A DNA stretch of 60,000 bases, from positions 21,826,001-21,886,000 of the forward strand of contig OX485803.1 in assembly GCA_950295325.1 (NCBI GenBank), read 5' to 3'. Origin of the DNA: Polytrichum commune. Its lineage: Eukaryota > Streptophyta > Polytrichopsida > Polytrichales > Polytrichaceae. Below the pieces are notes generated by a model. That model did no database searches and was not told the origin of the DNA. It saw nothing but the letters and a program-made list of their open reading frames with translations. Below, in pieces: positions 49,188 through 59,911 of this stretch (positions are counted from its first letter, which is position 1; each line of letters opens with the position of its first letter). Made by a program: the position numbers and the translations under genes.

Positions 49188-49907
49188 TCAAGGGGAACGC
49201 GGGAGCGGACGGATGGGAACTCTAAAGCGGACGTAGGGGAACATGGAGCGGACTAGAGGGAACGTTGGAGCGGACGTAAGGGAACATAGGGCGGACGGAG
49301 GGGAACATGGGAGCGTACGGAGGGGAGCGTACGGGGGGAACGCGGGAGCGGACTGAGGGGAACCGACGGAGGGGAACATTGGGCGGACGGAGGGGAACGA
49401 GGGGGCGGACGGAGGGAACGCGGGGCGGACGCAGGGAACGCGGGGCGGACGCAGGGAACGCGGGGCGGACGGAGGGAACGAGGGGGCGGACGCAGGGAAC
49501 GCGGGGCGGACGCAGGGAACGCGGGGCGGACGCAGGGAACGCGGGGCGGACGCAGGGAACGCGGGGCGGACGCAGGGAACGCGGGGCGGACGCAGGGAAC
49601 GCGGGGCGGACGCAGGGAACGCGGGGCGGACGTACGGGAACGAGGGGGCCGACGTAAGGGAACGGGTGCGGACGGGGGCGGGAACGGGTGCGGACTGGAA
49701 GGGGAACGGGCGCGGACTGGAGGGAAACGGGCGTGGACTGGGAGGGGAACCGGCGCGGACTGGGAGGGGAACGGGCGCGGACTGGGAGGGGAACGGGTGC
49801 GGACGGGGGCGGGAACGGGTGCGGACTGGGAGGGGACTGGGAGGGGAAGGGGAGCGGACGGGAGGGAACGGGTGCGGACTGGGTGGGGAACGGGGAGCGG
49901 ATGGAGG
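49188..49907. repeat. GC-rich array upstream of the RING-like gene
   Basis: About 720 bp of 20-bp units. The core at 49420-49630 repeats GCGGACGCAGGGAACGCGGG nearly perfectly about ten times, with looser GCGGACTGGGAGGGGAACGG units after it. It ends a few bases before the TATA box at 49910. Confidence 0.93.
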
Positions 49908-49909
49908 GG

Positions 49910-49917
49910 TATATAAG
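49910..49917 (+). promoter_or_regulatory. TATA box of the RING-like gene
   Basis: GTATATAAGTGG lies at the exact downstream border of the GC-rich array and about 470 bp upstream of ATG 50383. The long leader may hold an intron. Confidence 0.55.
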
Positions 49918-50382
49918 TGGAGGGGACCACTTACATACCCCACCCCACTCCTTGTGGGCGCCCGGACGACCCTCCTCTACTACAGAGTGCGGGGTAGCGG
50001 GGTGCTCGGAGGAGTTTAGGATCCCTTTTTTGGGATCCTTTTATACTCTTTTTACTGACCTGTTTGTGGGTGTGATCCACGTGGACTCGTTCCCTTGTGA
50101 CGTGGCATATTGCTTTTTTGGCATATTCATTGTGACGCGCCCAGTCAACTGGCCTCTGCGTGAGCGCTGGTAGCGGGGTGCTCGAAGGGTGTGCTGAATT
50201 TTTGAACTTTAAATTTTAACGATATTTTTGAACTAATTCCATAGCAACACTATTTTGAAGTGTATGCTTGGATGTTTTGTAGCACTATTATGAAGTGCAA
50301 TTAGTAATTTAAAAATTAGAGTTCTAGATTAGAATTAGAAACTACAGTTTGGGTGGATACGGCAAGTGAAGGATTTCCAGAC

Positions 50383-52686
50383 ATGGCAAGTCGAGGATCT
50401 GGAGACATGGCAAGTGCAAGTGGAGGATCTGGGGACATGGCAAGTGGAGGATCAGGTTGTCACAGATCACATGTACGCAAGGCCGCTGGGTTGGAGTGGG
50501 ATGTTTATGATGACAACATCCAAAAAACCAGGGCAGGTTGTGAGAATGTACCACAACCGTGGTCAGCGAAGACTGCAATGCAGTATGTGGGCTTCCCTCA
50601 CTTTGATCGGTTGTGGCCAAGACCTTGTCACGAACGACATTGCAAGGCCATCAGTGCGAGTTATATGCAGCTTGATGACGTGGAGGCAAAATGGAGATTC
50701 CTAACGATACTTAGAAGTATCTCCAATTTGGATAGATGGCCCAAGAGTGCAATACCAAAGTCGGTGGCGTGTATGATGTATGCGGAGCACGTGTTGCGAG
50801 TTAGGGTGGATTGGTCAAGTTTGGCTACTCTGCATAATCAAAAATTTGGGGGTATTGGAATTACATTCACTAAATGCACAGTTCCAGATATTCCATACAC
50901 TCCCGTTCCGGAGTGGTTCAGGAGGAATCCTCGACTAGTGGATGAGCCTGGGGCCCCAATTCCAGAGGGTCGGGAACCAAAAAAGCCACGTAATCGTAAA
51001 CGACCACCCAATGACGTGGAGATGGCCATCGAGGAGGCGTTTGAGCATATGGATGAGGGCATGGAGGCAAATGTCGAGGTCAACAACCTGATCAACGACG
51101 TGGTTAACGAGGTCCTAGACGAGGTAAACCTTGGTGAACTTGGAGCGGACCCGATGGAGAGCAGAATGGAGGATTTGCGTAAGCAACATGCGTTGGAAAT
51201 TCGTGAGTATAAAACGATGATTTTCGAGTTGGAAAATCGAGTTGCAACACTTACGATGGGGGAGGCTAGCAGTTCAAGTAGTACACCACTTAACCTTCAG
51301 TCTTTGGAAGCAGAGAGGGACGCAGCTTTACAGGAGGCCAAGATTGCAAAGTCACAAGCTCTGGAAGTATGTATGAGGAATGAAGTAATGCAAGGAAAGA
51401 TAGAGACTTTGCAAAAAAAGGTGGTGGATATCCAACAACAACTTCAAGTGGTCAATGAAGTGGTTGTTGATCACGAAGCCAAGATTGGCGGACTGGAGGA
51501 GCAGAATGCAAGGTTGAAGAAATTCCTGTTGGATGCGATTGTGGAGCGCAAGAATATGAGGACAAGCACATTGCTTGCTATGGCCAAGGCTCGTCAATTT
51601 GAAGTTGAGTTTGAGAGCATCTAGAAGGAATGGAACCGCAATCAGAGAATGCGGAACATGATGCTCACGTCATGGCCAGAAGACGAGCATATGTACCCTA
51701 GTAGGTGGGATATAACTAATGAGTGGATATTGCCAAACAGGAGCATCGATTGGCGTCAAGTGACCGACCCAGATCACCATTGGGATGTGACCCAAGTGCA
51801 TGAATATCCATTCCGCATGAGGGGTGAGTTGTTATGGCCAAATCCACATACAATGGTCTTCGATGGAACCGCGTGTGCGATTTGCCAATCTTCATTTGGT
51901 CCGGAATGATGCTATCAAGTTGGATCATGTGGGGCCCAATTCCATCCGCAATGTCTAATAGGGAATATGATCAAGAAACGCCAATGTCCTCATTGCAGAT
52001 CACCCTTCCACCCTCGTTTGTACCTCCAATTTGGCCTTTGGGATTACATGCCTAACGACTGGGTATTAAAGCCATGAGATTTTCCCTTCGATCTTCAAAA
52101 GTTTGATGGAGAGAATGTTGAGTGGAGTTGGTTATACAATTGTGCCAAAGTTGAGCTATGGCACGAGAACAGAGATGGCGACTGGACACGGAATGCACGT
52201 CAAATTTTGTATGTTGCAGACGAGTTGTATCCCAACAAGCCCCCCGATCATGGCTTGAAAAGATTTTTGTACCAAACTCTTGAATGATATTGGGATTCAA
52301 CCAGCAGACAATTGAAGAGAGGCATTCATCCTCCTTGGTACAATGCAGCAGGTCTCGAATCAGTATCGGAGCATGATTTGGAAGAAGATGCAGATGACAT
52401 GCCTACGGAACGGGATCCGATATATGAATTGCAGTTAGAGGTGGGGTACCACAAGAACAGGCTGCAGTTGGCTGCAATTGATGCACTCTTGCATAGAGTT
52501 GCGGATGATGTGGTATTGAGATGGCTAAATGGTGGGCCTAGACCACGTAATGCTGTTCCATTGTCTCCTGGTAGTCGTCCATACCTCACCCGTGGAACAA
52601 CGCGAAGCATGGAAGCGGGGGAATCATCTCGAGCACGACGAGGATCTACTTCAGCTAGAATAGACCTCGATTCAGATTCGGATTAG
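50383..52686 (+). pseudogene. Coiled-coil / RING-finger-like gene in the hAT, four in-frame stops
   Basis: One plus-strand frame spans ATG 50383 to TAG 52686 (about 767 codons). It is broken by TAG 51622-51624, TGA 51907-51909, TGA 52075-52077 and TGA 52285-52287, with no frameshift. The first segment (413 aa) has a G/S-rich start, a globular part with WRFLTILRSISNLDRWPK, a basic linker (EPKKPRNRKRPP) and a long coiled coil from about residue 265. Past the first stop, CAIC (51874-51885), CGAQFHPQC and CPHC (51985-51996) give a RING/RING-H2-like metal-binding pattern that spans the second stop. The tail is acidic (DLDSDSD). It may be an E3 ligase-like protein; the exact zinc-finger class is uncertain. 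The family of the N-terminal part is not recognised. Confidence 0.65.
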
Positions 52687-53385
52687 GCATTTTTGTACCA
52701 TGTTTAGAAAGTTGTATAGGAACGGAGGAAGACTTTGGACACAATGAACATATTTCATGTTCAAAGAATATGTAATATAAAGAGGATTTACCGACAAGTT
52801 GTCATTTCTAAGATCGTGTAAAAGATAGCATATGGATGCCACATGTTTTAATGTTATTCGAAATTTTTAAAAACTTACTTGAATATTAGTAATTCATATG
52901 ATAGTCTAACCAAAAGTACTATTGACTACATAGTCAATATTGAATACCACATAAAGATATAATTATATAAAACGGATAGAAAGGTCCTCAAAAAGAGGAT
53001 GTCACCAACAAAGCATGTACAATCGAGCAATAGGAGATTGTATTATTTATAAAAGTATTTTCTTTAAGAAGCTCAATAAATAAACATAAAACTCCATTCA
53101 CAGTAAGAATAATATAAAATAGTAATTAATAAAGGCATAACATGTTGTTGGAAATTAATTGCAATGCTAAGTTGACAACCATATTGTATTTTAAAATTTT
53201 AAAAAAACATGCAATAAATAATTTTATTACTATAATAAAATGATACAACTTCGAAGATAACGTTCGCTTTGTGGTCTAAATGTCTTACCGAAGGCCCTAA
53301 GGTTGTAACTTGTATCAATTTTAACGTAAGTAATAAATTATGGGAGTACGTGGGAGCACCGAAATACCGCATTTGTGCAAAACCA
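52687..53385. other. AT-rich spacer between convergent frames
   Basis: It separates the 3' ends of the RING-like and transposase frames. No frame or repeat was recognised; it probably holds both 3' UTRs. Confidence 0.5.
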
Positions 53386-56300
53386 TTACGTTCGAATCCG
53401 TACTGTGGGATCATTTGCTTCGACACATCTTGGGTCCTCTTCAGACTCGTCTGTGCTGCAATCATCATCCGTTTGGGGAGTCGCGCTCCGAAGATGCAAC
53501 TCTCGGTCACGTTGTGAGAAAATTATCTTATTGGTCGGCCGGGAGCCCTCTGCATCCTGTATGCCATTTTCATCTAGATATGGTCTACCCTCATCTTCAT
53601 TGTAGTCTTCAGCAGTAAACGGAAGCGATCTTCCCTGATACCTCTTCCTAGTACGTTTGACACCTCTCGTAGTTCTCTGACGCCCTCCACCCGTACCACA
53701 ACTTGAGTGCACTTCATCTCTACTTCCATCTATAAAAACATCCCCCGTTGTACTTCCGCCTCCAACTCCAAGGCCACCTGTTCCATTGGATTGACTATGT
53801 GGAAGTGAAACTGATGCGGACGGAATTGCAATTGGTATGTTCTCAACAACATGTCGACGAACAGATTGACGACGTGGCGCCTCAGTAGTAACATTTCTTG
53901 AAACATTGTGTATAGCAACCAAGTAGCACCCACCGTAGTTGCACGTGAAACACCCAATCTAGAAGTATTGGCAATACTTCGAGTGAGAGGACGACGTTGA
54001 CCTTGTGCATGCACTTGCACCGTAGAGGTGGATGCAGTTCTTTGAAGAGCACGGAATCGAGTTGTAGGTATTTCAGGAACATTGGGCGTTTGATCTTCTA
54101 CACGATGATTGGATATGAGGGAGGTGTCTATGGATTCAGAATGTACTCGGGCTGGAAGTGGATCCTGTTGAACGTGCATTGGCTCATTTGCGGGTAGTAC
54201 ATTGTCACCTTCACCAAAAGAAAGAGAATCGCTCCGAGGTTGCAAGGAATCTACTTCAATTCCTACATTCTCACTTGCCCCCATAGCAACATTATGGTCA
54301 GGGCGAAACCCTTGTCCAGTGTGGAGAGTTTCAAAAGGCGGTCCTCCAATAGATCCCTCATGATCATCATGCATTCCGTCGTTATGTTGGGGGACATCCG
54401 GTTCATCAAAATCAAACACCCCAAGGTTTCCATCACCACCATTGTCATCCTCATCTTCTGAATCATGATTCTCGGAATCGAGGTCATCCAAATCAAAGTC
54501 GATGTCATCAACATTGTTGTCATCATCATTTCCGGCCCTATCATTTGGATCCACGTCATCTTCGTTATCATCTTCTTCGTCAAGGTCATCGTCAGAATGG
54601 ACCTCATTCAATTCGTACCATTGCGCAGGTCTTGGGCCCCTCCGATGTCGAATGAGCCTACTATTGGTATATATGTAGACGAGGTCCTCAGCACGACTAT
54701 GCTTCAAGCGATTGCGACTCTTGTTGTGAACATATGAATACATGCTCCAATTGCGTTCACATGCGGATGCGGAACATACTTGTGCAAGGATACATCTTGC
54801 TATTGTTTGAAGGGCTTTAGCTCCACCTCCCATTGCATCCCACCATTCATGGAGAGGTGCGGCATGCACGCTCGGGTCAGTAGAATCAGCAAAAGGCCCT
54901 CGATTTTCAAGGAAATCTTGGTACTGGTGGAGGATTTGGACATAAGTGTCCTCATCTTGAGCAAGCCTACGAAAAACTCAATTTAGGATTGTCCTCGAAT
55001 TCTCATCCTCATGGAGTGGGGCCCAACCACGTAGAAGCGGATTTAACATCGCTCCAGCCCAATGTAGATCATTCAACATCAACCTCCATCTATTTTGAAA
55101 CGTTAGCATAGCATTTGCAGCAAGCTCAGGGCTTAAGCAAAATGGAGGTTTACTGAATCCACGAATATGGGTTTGTAAATCATGCATGACCCTCCAAGCC
55201 ATTCCCATTGCAGGCGCCTTGCCATCAAATACACGAAGAGCTTTAACAACCGGGATCACCATATACAAGAAATTTTCGAACGTGTTCCAGAATCCATCAG
55301 AACGTATAAAGCTTCGCACAGCAGAGCCCTTCATGTAAGAGGTGCCAGATCTCCTCCTCATATCACGCATTAGAGTAGGCCAATCCTCATCAACCACCAT
55401 TCTTTCCAAAGCATTGCGTACTTGGAGAAGACGTTCTATCATGATGAAGTTCGTTGCAAAACGGGTCTCTACAGGTAGGCGGAATGAGAGATTTGGTGAC
55501 AACCTCCGGAATATAGCTTGAGAAGCATGATGGTTTTTAACAAATACACAAATATGGCGCGCTTTTTTTACCAACTTTTTCACCCATTCCTCCTTCCCCC
55601 AATCTTCTAAGAGGAGATCTAGGCAATGTGCAGCACATCCTTGAAAATATAGATCGGGATTTGCTCGAATCAAGTCACGAGCAGCGGAGGCCATAACTGG
55701 GGCATTGTCGGTGCAAACTTGGACCACATTATGTCGACCAACCATTTCCACAAATGGTTGAATTTGAGCAGCAACGTAGACATGATCCTTGTGATTTCCC
55801 GTGGTGTCAATGGTACCCAAGAAAACGTCTCCCTTTGTGCCACATTGAAGAACGTTTAGGAGAGGTCGGTTTTGCACGTTGTCCCATCCATCGCAACATA
55901 GTGTAACGCCATATTTGTCAACGGAATTCCCCAGCTTCTCCTTCACTTGCCTATCTAGGTCAACATTTTTATCAGTTAACAACTTCGTACGGATGGCATT
56001 GTACGATGGTGGTGTGTAGGCTGGCATTCGATGACGGGCAGTTTCACGCACAGCATTAACAAATGCAGGATGTCTCACAATGTTGAAAGGAATGTTAGCT
56101 TCATAAAAAGCCGTTGCCCATGCTTTATCAAGGAGTTGTTTTGTTGACACATTGAACCCCTCCGTTATGTTGAGTTGACGTAGTTCACGAGGAGGTGTGC
56201 CATATATCACAACATCAGAATGTTGAGTGGATTGGGACATAAGCAAAGGCTCTGTTTCACTAATTACGGAGTCCGCTATAATAGGCTCCAGAGGTACAAT

Positions 56301-56582
56301 ATCTGGCACCGGAGAGTCCTCATTTACAATGCCTACATGTAAGGGCACAATGCCTCCGCAATGTTCAAACAAGACCCTAATATGCGGGGGAACCATCCTA
56401 CATGTGGAAACATCACAAGCACCCCCTACAGGAGGTCTATAACCAAGGTGGGCCAACATTCTATTTCCTCGGTAAGATATGACGAACGGGCAAAACCTAC
56501 ATTTAACCTGCCTTTGTGATTTACCGGGAACCATCCCCTTATCCTCGTACCAATGATCCCATGCATCATTTCGGCGTGGCAT
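53386..56582 (-). pseudogene. hAT-family transposase (BED finger, DUF659, hAT dimerisation)
   Basis: ATG at 56582 opens MPRRNDAWDHW. A BED-type finger follows (DAWDHWYEDKG..., CRFC, MLAHLG), then a DUF659/RNase H-like core with CCDGWDN (55879-55899) and CTDNAPVMASAARDL (about 55675-55717), which supply the likely catalytic Asp residues. CERNWSMYSY (54744-54770) in the hAT dimerisation region supplies the Glu. TGA at 54978-54980 interrupts the frame, and the same frame continues to 53730. A +1/-1 shift near 53930-53980 would give the longer tail ending at 53386 (basic GVKRTRKRYQGR). The middle is strongly acidic (D/E/N-rich). A TTTGCAG acceptor lies 30 bp before the ATG, so a leader intron is possible. 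This is the only transposase in the window that could act on elements A-D. Confidence 0.88.
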
Positions 56583-56810
56583 GACTTCAACAAAACCTGC
56601 AAATACAAACAAGTTAGAGCAAGTAACTTTGATCGCATACTAGGTCCTGTTCAAGAGTGCCACAAGGGCAACCCTAATTCACAGTCACTAGATTGGACAA
56701 AGTATCCTTTGCATTCGGGTCTCACGCATTCAATCCTCACTCCTCAAAGGAGAATCAAAAGACTTGAGACACACTATGTCAGTGGAGGCAAAAATGGCAC
56801 CTTGAACCCT

Positions 56811-56821
56811 CAATTTATAGT
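56811..56821 (-). promoter_or_regulatory. TATA box of the hAT transposase gene
   Basis: The minus strand reads ACTATAAATTG about 230 bp upstream of ATG 56582. The GC-rich array starts about 8 bp beyond it. Confidence 0.55.
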
Positions 56822-56828
56822 ATTCGAA

Positions 56829-57303
56829 TCGGACGGGGGAGCGGACGGGGAGCGGACGGGGGGGCGGACAGGGGAGTGGGGGGGAGCGGACGGAGGGGGG
56901 GGAGCGGACGGGGGGGTGGACGGGGGAGCGGACGGAGGGGGGGAGCGGATGGGGGGGGGGGGGGGTGGATGGGGGAGTGGGGGGGGGAGCGGACGGAGGG
57001 GGGAGCGGACGGGAGAGGGTGGGGAGCGGACGGGGGAGGGTGGGGATCGGATGGGGGGGCGGACAGGGGAGGGTGGGGAGCGGACGGGGGAGCGGACGGG
57101 GGGGCGGACGGGAGAGGGTGGGGAGCGGACGGGGGGGTGGACGGGAGAGGGGGGGAGCGGACGGGGGGGGCGGACGGGGAAGCGGACGGAGGGGGGGGGG
57201 GGGGAGCGGACGGGTTGGGGACGGGGCGGGGAGCGGGAGCGGACGGGGGGGAACGTGGGCGAACGGGGGTTGGGAACGGGGGCGGACGGGGGGGCGGACG
57301 GGC
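56829..57303. repeat. GC-rich array, right subterminal and upstream of the transposase
   Basis: About 475 bp of GGAGCGGACGGGGG-type units. It doubles as right subterminal region and transposase upstream region. Confidence 0.92.
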
Positions 57304-57934
57304 TTTAGTAAATTTTTCCCCACTTTACCTTTACTTTGCTGACATGTCATCACATGTGGACATTGTAAATCCTACGTGTCCGAATTGGGTTAATGTAATT
57401 ACACAAAAAAATCGGTAAAATTCAAGTCCGTCAGGATAAAGACAGCATCCAGCATAATGTCGTGACGGACACGTGTCGTGACGGCACGACATTATGCCGG
57501 GATTACCCTCCGTCACGACACAATAGACAACCCTGCCAAAAAGACAATTTTGAAAAAAAATTAAGTTTGATCATTCCTTGTCTTCTCTTGGGCTTCACTT
57601 GTCTTCACTTCTTGTTAAATGTGTCAAAGATGTGGCTTGCAAATCTTCTCACAACAATTTTTTTAAATAAAATAAAATGAGCAATTTAATTAATACATGC
57701 TCAATGTAATTTACATGTGACATGTACCTTGTGTTGCCACTACACTAAATAGGATATTTAGTGTTTGATTATATTTAATGTTGTTACCACCCTACCTTGC
57801 TCAACACTAATTTTCAATTCTTTGATAATTAATGTTAGAAGATTTCCCATTGCACTTTTTTTGACTACCCTGATCTACAATCACTAAACCACTAAAGATT
57901 TTTCTTTTTTGTTTTGCAACTGCATTTTGTAAGA

Positions 57935-58010
57935 ATATTGGGGTGTGTAATATACCGTTGGAAAGGTATTTTCAAGACCTTTCCAACGGTATATTACAAG
58001 CCCCAAAATT
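57935..58010. repeat. Hairpin with 22-bp perfect arms
   Basis: TGTAATATACCGTTGGAAAG... (57946-57967) pairs with 57977-57998 around a 9-nt loop. Partial pairing extends outward through GGGG/CCCC. It lies in the right half of the Harbinger-like element. Confidence 0.8.
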
Positions 58011-58897
58011 CCAAACATTACATTTGGTAGACCAAAAAAACAAATATGCTCTTAAATTCTTGAGTTCTAGATGTCCTGCGTTGTTTGGTGAAACATGTGT
58101 GAGCCGGTTTAAGGGGTAGGGCAAGGTAGTGCTGGTATGTCTCATGGGCTATGGTATAATTAAGGCGCTTAAAAGGTAGATTCATTAAAAATTTATTGAA
58201 ATGGTATTTCTCTGACATGGGTCCTTGCTTTTTCCTACCAGACCACCTCTCTTGCCTCTCTCAACGCAAAACCCGTTGGACCATGTCAGTGCATTTATTA
58301 GGCCTTAAAAATTATATTTTGGGGACCTCGACCTCCATGGTCCCTCTGCCATTTTTTCCTTAGTGTAAACCAAAGTTGTCCCGTGAGAACTTCAACAGCC
58401 AATCAGCTGCCTTGCAGAGCCCTGGTCCAACTTCATGGTCCATAGTGTAAACCGCCCCTAAAATGATCGGTAATTTTCCTACAGTCTTGAACTTCAACCG
58501 GTTAACTCTCAAACTCAACCGGTTCATTTGTGACTAACTACCGGTTCTCCCTGATCATTGTTGCGGTCTTGGCAAAGATCTCAAGATGGCGGATTGCATG
58601 GAATTCTGTGCGGGAGCCACCCCAACTAACTTATAAGGCGCGGCAGGCAATGTTGGGAGTCACTTGGAGGCTATGATCGGGGAGAACCGGCAGTTAGTTA
58701 CAAATGAACCGGTTGAGTTTGAGAGTTAACCGGTTGAAGTTCAAGACTGCAGGAAAATTACTGATCATTTTAGAGGAATGTATAGAATATACCCCAACAG
58801 AATAAAGGAAAAACCGGAGGATGTCAACATGTAACTGGTTGGACTTGCCAACACTAGGATCTCAACCGATTGTGCCCAAAAATCTCCCTCATCACTG

Positions 58898-59911
58898 CTT
58901 GGCAGGACTAACACTCCCCTCTACCTTGGAATGCCTTTGGCCTAGTAGGGTACAACGGGCATCCATTTGGGCGCGCTAGGGGTCCCTTTGCTTGAGTGGA
59001 ACTGGAACGTTCTGGATGGGCTTGAGTTTCGGAGGCCGGAATGTTTCATCTTAATGCTCCTTTGGTAAGATGAAAACTCAATTTCATGATTTTACAAACC
59101 AATTTAGCAATAGGTTCTACCAATTTCATTGGAAGTCACTCTATAGACAATCAATTTAACTTGAACTTTCGACCACTTCACTACACGTTGTGAAGAATTT
59201 CATGATTTAATACTCATATTTACAATTTGTAAAAATCAATTTTGTGAGCTGTATAATTTTATTTCATGAAGAACGTTACATCATCTATAGGTTCTCCTAA
59301 TTGTCCCCACCACTAGCTCTACCAAAAATTTGATTGACCAATTTGACCTTTCTTATCCAACCTTGCACTATGCCTATAGTGATTGCTTGTACATCATTAT
59401 TAACCCTTAATGTCCCATGCGACCATAATATGGTCATGAACAGTTCGCTCTGACCCCTTTGACACTGGTTCGGATGGTTTTTGGATTGTTTCAACTACTT
59501 CTTTTGGTCATGTTCACATATGCCATGTTTTGCAAATGTTATCTCTTCCAAGGAAGGCCGTCCATCCCGTTACCATGGGAACGTGGGTTTAAAGAAACCT
59601 AGGGAGGCAACAAATTAAGCAACTGCCACTATGGCGACCATCATTGTCCCCCTTGCCGATGCAATGCCGCACAAAACACGCATACTCACAACCAGTGAAA
59701 AGGTTGTGGAGAAGGTTCTTCCGACATGCAAAAAATGGAAAGACATATTGTTGGATGTAAATGCAGTTGGCGAAAAGGCCGGTTTGGAGCCAATTTTGAT
59801 GTCAAAATTGAGTGCAATAAAAAAAAAAAACTTTAGTAAATACATTACAAAAAGATGAGGCAACAAATTTGCCCGGAGTTCCAGATGCGAGAAGTTGAAG
59901 TGCCTTCAGGA
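58898..59911. other. Mostly anonymous sequence
   Basis: No supported gene other than the weak frame at 59631. Confidence 0.4.
59631..59858 (+). CDS. Hypothetical 75-aa frame, possibly an exon or broken gene
   Basis: ATG in a good context (CTATGGCG) opens MATIIVPLADAMPHKTRILT, followed by a helical, lysine-rich stretch. The frame ends after an A-run (59819-59830) that could have slipped. hAT element D is inserted about 55 bp downstream. The family is not recognised and chance cannot be excluded. Confidence 0.3.
   Translation: MATIIVPLADAMPHKTRILTTSEKVVEKVLPTCKKWKDILLDVNAVGEKAGLEPILMSKLSAIKKKNFSKYITKR

Larger units (their letters stand above)
41927..57535 (+). mobile_element. Giant composite hAT transposon (15.6 kb) with four gene frames
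   Basis: Both ends carry CAGGGTTGTCTAT, and the target CCAAAAAG is duplicated perfectly (41919-41926 and 57536-57543). Left (~270 bp) and right (~235 bp) ends match elements A-D, with repeated GTCGTGACGG / CCGTCACGAC palindromic motifs. Inside are the transposase (minus, 53386-56582), a kinase-like frame (minus), a short basic-protein frame (plus) and a coiled-coil/RING-like frame (plus). There are also four G-rich arrays, three copies of a ~170-bp repeat, an interstitial telomere-like tract and a nested MITE. Most hAT elements are only a few kilobases. The perfect TSD argues for a single insertion of the whole unit. Confidence 0.93.
41723..58458. mobile_element. PIF/Harbinger-like element interrupted by the giant hAT
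   Basis: The left end GGGGCGGTTTATACTATGGA matches the reverse complement of the right end (GGGGCGGTTTACACTATGGA) over about 30 bp with one mismatch. Both ends are flanked by TAA (41720-41722 and 58459-58461), the target size of PIF/Harbinger elements. Subtracting the giant hAT and one TSD leaves about 1.1 kb. No Harbinger transposase is seen, so it was non-autonomous. Confidence 0.8.
41177..58897. mobile_element. Outer CCGGTT-rich inverted-repeat element, heavily invaded
   Basis: Left-arm sequence at 41177-41200 plus 41619-41722, continued at 58462-58550, is the reverse complement of 58675-58897. The arms are about 220 bp once insertions are removed and open with CAGTGATGGGGGAGATTTTT. Spacer text at 58551-58675 is unrecognised. 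Outer TSD could not be established. Confidence 0.6.

Noticed and set aside
49188-49943. Long proline/arginine-rich frames on the minus strand and glycine/arginine-rich frames on the plus strand
   Set aside because: They are translations of a 20-bp GC-rich array without stop codons; composition follows the repeat in every frame. The same applies to 45170-45820, 56730-57418, 29058-29393 and 42026-42310.
43197-56582. Stop codons as reassigned codons or as targets of U-to-C RNA editing
   Set aside because: Secreted-protein genes in the window use normal stops, and U-to-C editing is known from organelles, not nuclear transcripts. C-to-T decay explains the pattern more simply.
58560-58575. TTGCGGTC/TTGGCA in the spacer of the outer inverted repeat resembling its joined outer flanks (41169-41176 and 58899-58905)
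   Set aside because: The match is short and does not form a consistent TSD, so it may be chance.
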